64,000 nt of DNA from Triatoma infestans (taxonomy: Eukaryota > Arthropoda > Insecta > Hemiptera > Reduviidae), in NCBI GenBank assembly GCA_011037195.1, contig JAAEAF010014764.1:30277-94276 (forward strand). Reading direction: 5' to 3'. The notes under the pieces were generated by a model. It ran no database searches. It was not told where the DNA came from and saw only the letters and a list, made by a program, of their open reading frames with translations. Positions 23,235-64,000 of the stretch are shown one piece after another (positions within the stretch are counted from its first letter, which is position 1; every line of letters starts with the position of its first letter). Both the position numbers and the translations under genes were made by a program.

Positions 23235-23320
23235 GATACCAGCAGCACGACCTCGTGTTTCTACAGAGAAGAAGGGTTTGGAGAAAAGTTCGACACAATG
23301 ATATTTACCTGATACAGTTG
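23235..23320 (-). other. candidate 5' noncoding exon of SF3B3
   Basis: On the minus strand a pyrimidine-rich stretch with CTTTTCTCC and CCCTTCTTCTCTG is followed by a strong donor, GGTATC|GTAAGT. A candidate acceptor, GCTTTCAG, lies about 60 nt upstream of the SF3B3 start codon. Together they suggest a spliced 5' leader. Its outer end is unknown and the link to SF3B3 is inference from position and strand; RNA data would settle it. Confidence 0.3.
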
Positions 23321-24607
23321 TAAAGGAAAAGACGGTTTGTTAGTTGAAAACATGTGGCAGCTACAGTAGATACTTAAATGTCAACATGTAAGTTTTTCAA
23401 TATGTCATAAAAAATGGTTAATACAAAAACATAATTACTAATAAAAACAGTATATGTTATATATTAAATTGTTATTTATAAAAGCTTGAACTCTCAAAGA
23501 TCAACCCAAAAAATAAATTTTCTCCAAGGTATGTATTAAATGCGAATGGAGGATTTTTTTTTTGTTAGACATCAGGTTTAAAAGAGAATCCTTAAAACAT
23601 CTTAACACTACCTAGCCACTTCAAGAATCTTGACATATCTCGAACTACATCAATAGAAACAGAATACCCTTAAGTCCTGCAGGAGCAACTAAAGTATGTA
23701 ACTATTGAGTTGAGCGACTCCACAAGCAAACTCCAGCTCAAAACATCACATGCCCTTAACCATACTTACACCGTGTACTTGCATATAGTCACTGTCTTAT
23801 GGAAGCAACAATAGATATTTCCGATTGCAGCAGATTTCACTGTAGAGTGACTGTACGTCACTCTTTCTACATATCTAACATCTAATTCTTATGAAGAAAA
23901 TTTCAGAAACACAATTCTATAGAGTTTTGGAAATTGCATGCTTTGAGATTTGCGTGTTTCAAAGAATTTGCTCCTAAAAAAAAAATCAACAACTACGGGA
24001 TCTAAGAAAAAAAATGATGACCCAAAATGGCTTTAATAAAATGTTAGAATAGAATTACAGTGCATCTTACTAAAATAAAGTTTGTATCTATTCCTGAGCT
24101 TTAAAAACAAATGAGGTCTTATTTAGATTTTACTTATATCATTTTTTTTTTTTATACCTGGATAATATGTCGAAACTGATTTCTATCTATAATAGTTTTC
24201 CAGGTAAGTCTGCTTATCCATAAACTTCTTTCTTCCTGTTTATGTGTGATACGAACAAAACAAAAATATTATTTATCTCAAAGAACAGAAATAATTTTAA
24301 TTTACAGGAAATTATAGTTAATACAAGATAGAAAGGAACTGCAAAAAATGCACATTCAATTTTAGAATATATATTTTCATTTTATTAAAAAAAGTTAAGA
24401 AGAAATTGATCTACATAGTAAATATAAGTATTTTGATTTATCTGCTTATAGATTTTGATTATTAGAATGTACTGATATCTTAATATTATCCAAGTTTTGT
24501 TAAACCACAACAAAACATTAAAGAAAAATTAAAAATTAATGTAGATTTTTTTTAAGTAAAAAAAAAAAAAAATATATACTAATAATATATAGAATACAAT
24601 TGCCTTT

Positions 24608-24613
24608 TTTATT
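24608..24613 (-). terminator. candidate polyadenylation signal AATAAA of the kinase gene
   Basis: AATAAA on the minus strand, about 155 nt past the kinase stop codon. Such hexamers are common in AT-rich DNA, so this is only a candidate. Confidence 0.35.
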
Positions 24614-24767
24614 TACCTAATATAAGTCTAATTAAATAAAAAAAATGGAGAAAAATAATTATACTTATCACAGTGACATCGATAAAGAGAATAAAAAATA
24701 AATAAATAAAAAGAAGAGGAAATAGAATATTAACAATTATTTACAAAATAGTCTTTGAAAAGGAGCT

Positions 24768-57059
<32,292 letters not shown>

Positions 57060-57544
57060 GTCACATGACCTTAATGTATTTCCACTACCTTTTCTTTCTC
57101 CTTCACTTTTCTGTTGAAGAAACTTATAACTCTTCAAAAAAAAAAAAAAAAAAAGAATGTGTGAAGAAATTTGTACAAATATGAAACTATATACTATCAC
57201 TAGATCCACCCTAGTTAGAATTCTAGCTCATACTGGCTGGTTACTGTTAGGAAATGTAAAAGAATACAAGAAGGCACTGGTGTTTCCATGGTTTCTGATA
57301 AAACAAACAACTTGGACAGTTCGATTTTCTCTAGCCAAGCGTAACGTCTAATACATTCATTTGCTATTGCTGTTAGCTGAAGGGATGAATGAATAATAAT
57401 AATAAACTTGCTATTGTAGCTTATATTTAATTATTTAAGCAAAAATTGCAAACAGTTTTGGACTTTTTTTAGTTTTTATTATTGCTGTTTTTAATTGCGA
57501 TCATCACTGACACTAGGAAATGAATATTCACTGAAAATATAATA

Positions 57545-58937
57545 TATTTTGACGTGGCCTGAGACAAGAAAAAAAAGGTTTTTAACTAATTTACGTTTGT
57601 GTACGTTCCTATATGTTGTATGTATGTATGTATATAAAATATGTAGTAGTGTTACGTGTGTATCCTGTGGGGGCTTGGTCCAGCATAACTCAAAAATGAA
57701 AATCTTAGAAAGTTCAAATTTGATACTTAAACTTACTTAAAAGTTAAACTTGATAGTTTGAGTGATATTGAAATCTAGTAAAAATAAAGTTTTGCTAAAA
57801 ATCGACCAACCGGAAGTAGCACTTTACTGAACCGAGTTTTCATTTTTTTTTTTTTGTGCTTTTCTTAAAAATGGCTTCAACGATTTTCTTTAAACTTGGA
57901 ATATTAACTATACATATAAAGAGCTACAACTTTTATTTGTAACATTTCTACGGGAAAATTCATTTAAGGAGGTTTTTTTTGAGGGAGGGTTGGAGTTATG
58001 TTTTCCTTTAATTTACAGCTTCAGTTTATTATAATATTCTGTCAAACTAAATAATATTAATAAGAATTATAATATATGTTGCTAAAATTCCTAGTTTGAA
58101 GAAAATCGGTTGACCAAATTTTGCGACTTTACTGAATCGATTTTTTTATAGTTTTTTTGAGGTTTCCTCAAACTAATCTTCGAAGATTTTTTTTTAAACT
58201 ATTAATATTAACTAAAGATATGAAGAGGTATAACTTTTATTATGCAACATTATACCGGATAAATTCATTTATGTGGAGGTTTTGGTAGAGTGGTGGAGTT
58301 GTATTTTCCTCTAAAACCGTTATTTCAGTTTATTATATCATTCCATCTTCTACATAAATTTATTACAATGAAATGTGATGTCAAAATTTCAAAGTTGAAT
58401 TAAATTGGTTTACCGGTGCAAGTGTGAATTTACTGAACAGGGTTTTTTTTTCAGTTATCCGTGATTTGATTTATTACTTTCTCTTACTCCTATAGTAAGA
58501 GGAAGTATTGTAATCGTGTCAAATTTTCGATATCGAGTTTTCACCGCGAAATATCCGTTTTGAGGTCCCCTGAGTTCAAAAAAAAGTGGTTTTTAGCAAA
58601 TGAACTGTGTGTATGTATGTGAACAGCATAGCTCAAAAAAACGAAAAATCGTAGAAAGTTCAAACTTGATATTCTATTTAAGTATCACCTTGGGATCTGA
58701 CAGTACGTTATCTATCAAAATTCCTCCACCGGAAGTACCTCTTTAATAGTTTTTTAATTTTGTTTTTTTTTTACGTTTTTGAGATTTTCTCAAAAATGGC
58801 TCTGACAATTTTCTTCAAACTTGATATATCAATTACATATACAAAGAGCTACAATATTTATTTGAAACATTTCTCTGGGAAAATTAATTTAAGGGCACTT
58901 TTCGGGGAGGGGAGAGGTTAGGTTTTTATCTAAAGTA
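57545..58937 (+). repeat. dispersed AT-rich repeat family: several units left of mariner
   Basis: Three or more units of about 280 bp each with cgattttctttaaacttgg, caaagagctacaactttta and cggaagtagcactttactga. A new head begins at 58480 (agtaagaggaagtattg). Mariner then interrupts the unit at 58937. Confidence 0.72.
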
Positions 58938-60232
58938 CGAGGGTGGTTTGAAAAGTTCTCGGAATCACCCGCTAGATGTCACTGCTAGAGCAACGAGGTT
59001 CCCGTGCAATAATCACACATCCTTTGTGAGTGAACACGTGGCGCGTCAGTGCTCTTGCTGCAGGAGAGTGGTAGTGACGACTCTTTGTTGTTGTTCCCGC
59101 GTAGTGATTTGTGACAATGGAAAAAACTGAGATTCGAGCAGTGATTAAGTACTTTGTAAAGAAAGGTATGAAAGCAAAGGAAATTCATGCCGACTTTCAG
59201 AACACACTGGGGGGACTCTGCTCCTTCATATTCAACTGTTGCCAAGTGGACCAGCGAGTTTAAATTTGGTCGGGAGAGCTTAGATGATGATCCGCGTAGT
59301 GGACGGCCAAAAGTGCTACGACCCCAGAATTTATCACAAAAGTGCATAAAATGGTCATGGAGGATCGTCGACTGAACGTGCGAAAGATTGCTGAAGCTAT
59401 AGGGATGTCATCTGAACGGGTATATCACATTTTAACCGAAGAATTGGGAATGAAAAAATTATCGGCAAGATGGGTGCCGCGGCTCTTGACATTGGACCAT
59501 AAACGCACCAGATTGGAAATGTCCGAACAAAGTCTGGCCCGTTTTCAGCGCAACCAACAAGATTTTTTGCGCCGGTTTGTGACTACAGATGAAACTTGGG
59601 TCCACTACTATACCCCAGAGACAAAACAGCAGTCAAAGCAGTGGAAAACATGCTGAGTCACCACCACCACAGAAAGCAAAGGCAGTACGTTCGGCCGGAA
59701 AGGCCATGGCCTCAGTTTTCTGGGATGCAAAAGGCATTCTGCTGAGAGATTATCTTCCTACTGGCCAAACAATTACGGGGCAATACTATGCAAACCTCCT
59801 AGACCAACTACAGGAAAAGATACGCGAAAAAAGGCCTGGTTTGGCAAGGAAGAAAGTCATCTTTCATCAGGACAACGCCCGCCCGCACACAAGTGTTATT
59901 GCCATGACAAAACTTCATGAACTGAGGTACGAATTGTTGCCACATCCCCTTATTCACCTGATTTGGCACCATCAGACTTTCATCTCTTCCCCAAGCTGAA
60001 AATTTTCCTCGGTGGACGGAGATTTCCTACAACGGAAGAACTGACAGCCGAATTGGAGAGGTACTTTGCAGGCCTGGAGGAATCTCATTTTCGAGATGGG
60101 ATAAAGGCATTGGAACATCGCTGGATCAAATGCATTAGTCTACAGAGAGACTATGTTGAAAAATAAAAGCAGTTCCACCGAGGTAAGACACTTCTTTCTA
60201 GTACATTCCGAGAACTTTTCAAACCACCCTCG
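58938..60232 (+). mobile_element. mariner transposon (complete length, frameshifted)
   Basis: A 1295-bp element with perfect 28-bp terminal inverted repeats (cgagggtggtttgaaaag at the left end) and TA on both sides (58936-58937, 60233-60234). The transposase starts at 59117 (MEKTEIRAVIKYFVKKG) and ends in RDYVEK at about 60166. It inserted in the middle of an older dispersed repeat: flanking sequence at 58480-58935 resumes at 60235. Length, TIRs, TA duplication and catalytic triad are classic for the mariner family. Confidence 0.96.
59117..60166 (+). pseudogene. mariner transposase, four frameshifts
   Basis: Cut-and-paste transposase of the DD34D class. Present in order: N-terminal helix-turn-helix, GRESLDDDPRSGRP linker, WVPRLLT, TTDETWVHYYTPE (first Asp), FHQDNARPHTS (second Asp), and SPDLAPSDFHLFPKLK (third Asp, exactly 34 residues after the second). 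The frame shifts at about 59208 (extra base in a G run), 59310 (one base lost), 59648 (one base gained) and 59953 (one base lost in a C run). All catalytic Asp codons survive, and no large part is missing. Indels in homopolymers fit slow decay of a once active copy. Confidence 0.93.
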
Positions 60233-60870
60233 TACTATTTTAGTTTATTAGACAATTCTGTCATCTAAATAATGTTAATTAGATTTAAATATGTTGTTAA
60301 AATTCTGAGTTTGAAAAAAATAGGATAACCAGTAGTGCGTTTACTTCACTACTTTACTAAATGATTTTTTTTGCTTTTTTGCGATTTTCTCAAAAAAATG
60401 CTCCAACGATTTTCTGGAAACTTACCATATAAACTACACATACAAAGATCTACAAACTTTTATTTGAAACATTTCTCTGGGAAAATTCATTTAATGGCAC
60501 TTTTAGGGGAGGAATGGGGTTATGTTTCTCTCTAAAGTGCTATCCATAGTTGTATATGCTATTATATCATCCAAACAAACTTAATTAGACATAAATAGAT
60601 TACCAAAATTCTTAGTTTCGAGAAAATTAGTAAACCGGAAGTGCGCTTTTACTGAACAGTTTTTTTTTCAGTTTTCGACGAATTTCATTAAATTTGGTAC
60701 ATAAACTATAAAATTTGTCAATTATAATTTTAAGAACTGGAGTAAGAGAAAGTTGTGCAAGTGTTTCACACCAGATATTTTTTTTTTCTTAAATACACAA
60801 CAGATCTTTGAAATTAATTTGAAAAATTATCTGAGAAAATATATATTTATAGGTATTTTGAGAGGAGTTG
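60233..60870 (+). repeat. dispersed AT-rich repeat family: continuation right of mariner
   Basis: Resumes the unit broken at 58937 (tttattagacaattctgtca), with further blocks aaccggaagtgcgctttt, and ends near ggagtaagagaaagttgtg at about 60738. Confidence 0.7.
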
Positions 60871-62619
60871 AGATTTTAGACTTCTAAGCGTCGTACATTG
60901 TTCGATTCGAATTTTAGAAGAAGGTGAAATGCAATATACAAACAATTTTCCACTCTTCGTATATAATAATATATTTACAAAATTAGAAATGCATAATACA
61001 TTCCTTTTTAGCTAGTTTATGAAATACAAGTAAGACTTACAAAACAATAAAGTCAGTTTCTCACGAACCATCACTTTCTCTCTTGCTGACTTTTCTTTTT
61101 GGCAGTGAAATATACATATTTATAGAGAAGTTAATGCAAGAGAATCCATATAAGTACTTATATTTTTTAAATTTGTCGAAGGCTGAAAAGTGAATATTGT
61201 TTATCTTGTTATCAGACGTCTACGTTAAAATATTGATTAAAAACTTGTTTGAAATGAATTCATACATTAAGTTTATAAAATATTAAGTAGCTTACAGTCT
61301 TGGCAATTGTTTTCAATCTTATACTATTCTTCTAGCTGATGGACGTTCGGCGTTAAAAAATAATTGTCTAATACTTTTAAATAAAGGTCTTTAAAGTCAG
61401 AGACAATTGTAAAAGATCGAAAAAGAAATTTATAAATTTACCTCACTTCCATTAAAAAGAACCTGAAAATTATAAAGCCAAATTGTACTTTATTTTGAAA
61501 ATAAACCGTGAGAGAAATTTGTATAAGTATATACAAATGTATAAGTAATGACTTCACTAGTGATTACTTAGTAAGCGTATAATGTATAAGCTATGACTTT
61601 AGATAAAGATATTATTTGGCAGAAAGTGAATATGTTTTTATTATGATATATTGAGATTTTAATGACGATCAGGTAGTGATTGAAACTCCTCTATTTAATA
61701 ATATAGGTAAAATGTTCTAAGTATGTTTAAGAACCATAATGTCGTATCATAATACTCACTGCAACACTGTCTCTACACAACGAAATAACACTATAATTAT
61801 TAAATAATTCCAGCATATAATATTTTTTATTAAGGCATTAATTGTGTATATAGCTTTGTATTATTAACTGAAGTTCAATGACATTTTTATATTATCTACT
61901 CTTGGAACGCCTTTTTATCTTTTTTTTATTTTTTTTTGTTTTAAATTATTGTCTACCATAAATATTATAAAAATTTAAAATTTATTATTGATATCTAATG
62001 GATTATTCCCGGATCTTACTAAATATTTTAAAAGAATAACTCTTTAACTTCCTTTTCTTCTCAGATGTGTGACACATATAGAAACATGATTGGTATTGAT
62101 AATTAGCCTTTTAAAAATGTCCATTGAATAAGAAAACACATTATATGTGGGACAGTTTAAAACTATACAAGGTTGTTTTCTAATATTTTAGTCCAATAGT
62201 TAGTTAATGAGTGAAATTTTTTAATTTTCTATTATTTATGCAATCCCTTCTTATTTTAAATGACTTTATAAATCAGTTTCTTCAATCAACGAATTAAAAA
62301 AATCTTAAGATAAACATTCACAACAACACCTATTAATACAATAACAAAATTGAAAACTTTCTTTTAAAGTTGGACAATTTTTTCGGAGTTTTAACATAAA
62401 TATAGAAGCTGGGAGGTTATAATATGTATTAGCACCCTTGGATCAGGTTATCAGTTCAATGTAGTTATACAGTTTTGCAGAAGACAGCACCACTTACATT
62501 GAAGGAACTCAAAAACTTTTTTCGAATAATGTTTCAAATAAAAGTATTTTTTTTTTTTTTTTTTGGCGTTGTGTGCGCGCAGATTAGCCATCGGAATTTC
62601 GTAGTAACTTACGGTTTAA
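60871..62619. other. upstream AT-rich DNA
   Basis: No coding, repeat or RNA signal recognised. It could contain distal 5' leader exons of the kinase gene. Confidence 0.5.
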
Positions 62620-63090
62620 ATGTTGATTTTGTTAATTTGGAAATTTGGTAAATCACTTCGAGTATGTAGATTTTTGCTTGTGTAAATTAGTGGGCATGGA
62701 TATGTTGTTCACTATAATGATCTTCCAGAGAAGGCTAAGGTTTTTATTTACTGTAGGTCATTCTAAAATGATATGATCAGGGGATTCAGTTGACGCCCCA
62801 ATGTGGAAGAGGTGCTTGCGTGTATAGTCATGGTTGAATCTTAAACGGGCTATGGAATTAGAAAACGATCTGCAAGCATCTAATGAAGAGTACCATGCTT
62901 TGAGTGAAATATTGAGCAGTATTGTAGAGTAAAATTGAGCTTTAGAGTGTTGAGATATATTGTAATCATCATGGCAAACCGTGTAACGAATCGTTATGTT
63001 TCTTAAATATTTTATGTCGGCTATTGGTAAGGAGCCATCTTTAGCCAAGGCATCCTCCGCCACATTACCGCCAATGCTCGCCTAACATTT
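62620..63090 (-). mobile_element. degraded LINE fragment (RNase H and C-terminal block)
   Basis: On the minus strand a frame reads SIGGNVAEDALAKDGSLPI (RNase H signature), then IARLRFNHDYTRKHLFHIG and SPDHIILE, the C-terminal block of a Jockey/I-like LINE. It is a different lineage from the copies at 14383 and 26888. No reverse transcriptase is seen. Confidence 0.6.
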
Positions 63091-63699
63091 TATCCAATTA
63101 ATGCATATATGTGAAGTTAACATTCAAAGTTTAAAGAAAAACATTACGGTGGTTTTGTTATTGTATTAAGTTCTTGCGCTCTACTGGACCAAATATAATC
63201 ACTTTTCTACCTCCCAAGGTTGATACGTCCTCCATCATCTCTATGTTTATGTTAAGACAAACATTTTTTTTAATTTAATTTTATTTATCTATCCCCACCT
63301 TTTGGGCGGTACCCGAGCTCGCTCTCATAAACGCACGTAAAGCACGCTACACAGTGGACTGCTACAGTCATCTCCACATATAACAGACAAACATATAACA
63401 TTTACGTTTTATGTTTATAATTTGATCATTTTATATATAATTGTAATAACAGGAGTATAATAAAACCGTGAGAGTGCTTCATAGCAATTTTTATTTTATT
63501 TAGTATATAAAGTTGTTACTATTTACTTTCATATATATCTTAATTTACTGTTTTCTCTTTTGTGCTTTTAATTCTGATTATTCATATTTGATTACTAATT
63601 ATTTGATTTGAATTAATAATTGTATTCAGTCATAAATAATAATTACAAATTTATTTTATAAAACATATTGATTTAAGTCAACTTCCGTTTGACGGATTT

Positions 63700-64000
63700 T
63701 CCAAGCCGTACATATTTTTGTAACTTTCTATATTATTGTAGGGATTTTAGTGAACCCCCACCACTCATCCACTCTAGCGGAGAGAAACAGCCCCTCTCGC
63801 ACAGAGAGGAGAGGCTCGGCCAGTGTATATATATATTTATATATAAGAGATGGACAGTCAGAGAATCATTCTGTTAAATTCAGTTTTACACATCAGAGAT
63901 CATTCTGTTGATTTACTCCGTACATATCATTTTAGCCACGTCAGTCTGTCAGTTCAGTTCTAAACTCTACAGTGTAAAGTCCTTGGCAGTCAGTCACATA
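63700..64000 (+). other. possible LTR or promoter-like end of an element at the window edge
   Basis: A GC-richer stretch with cccctctcgcacagagagg, then tatatatataag and repeated cagaga(a)tcattctgtt motifs, running off the window. The TATA-like box followed by repeated CAGT/CATT motifs recalls insect LTR retrotransposon LTRs. No second LTR is visible. Confidence 0.2.

Larger units (their letters stand above)
20785..24607. other. intergenic region between SF3B3 start and kinase 3' end
   Basis: Should contain the SF3B3 promoter. Holds the palindromic element at 22284, a SINE at 22750 and the possible leader exon at 23235. No other coding signal was seen. Confidence 0.6.

Overview
This window looks like nuclear DNA of an arthropod, most likely an insect. 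It is very AT-rich, its genes are split by GT-AG introns, and introns and flanks are packed with transposons (mariner, Helitron, PIF/Harbinger, RNase H-bearing LINEs, a tRNA-derived SINE). A hemipteran is possible, but the sequence alone does not fix the order. There is nothing bacterial, and I found no CRISPR array and no stand-alone tRNA or rRNA gene.

Three protein genes can be reconstructed, all on the minus strand. (1) SF3B3, a U2 snRNP SF3b subunit: 14 coding exons from 20784 down to 2218, about 881 residues, with the C-terminal third beyond the left edge. (2) A MAK/ICK-type (DYF-5 family) ciliary kinase: 10 coding exons from 57059 down to 24768, whose summed length (1281 nt) gives a complete 426-residue frame; its first intron is about 20 kb. 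(3) MTIF2, the mitochondrial translation initiation factor IF-2: an intact single-exon gene (28823-30871) nested on the same strand inside intron 4 of the kinase gene.

Layout: 1-2217, repeats and low-complexity DNA; 2218-20784, SF3B3, with a Harbinger derivative carrying a MADF-like fragment (intron 9 kb region, 6508-7148), SINEs, a hairpin-bearing repeat family, a 5'-truncated LINE, a duplicated 3' splice region flanking a decayed coding block, and a tandemly triplicated ORF-bearing repeat; 20785-24767, intergenic DNA with a palindromic element and a possible 5' noncoding exon of SF3B3; 24768-57059, the kinase gene, containing a LINE flanked by a 231-bp duplication that includes part of exon 6, nested MTIF2, a 1.7-kb Helitron with both ends, and a foldback element; 57060-64000, repeats including a complete but frameshifted mariner inserted into an older repeat.

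The genes share no obvious pathway (mRNA splicing, cilium control, mitochondrial translation). The most unusual observations are the 231-bp exon-containing duplication around a LINE; a group of head-to-head palindromic elements with 12-13 bp flanking repeats and a conserved stem followed by GAAAC or AAAAC (Penelope-like or hammerhead-like in flavour); the triplicated ORF; and the decayed ORF block. All functional statements rest on reading the sequence and on family knowledge; no database search was run.
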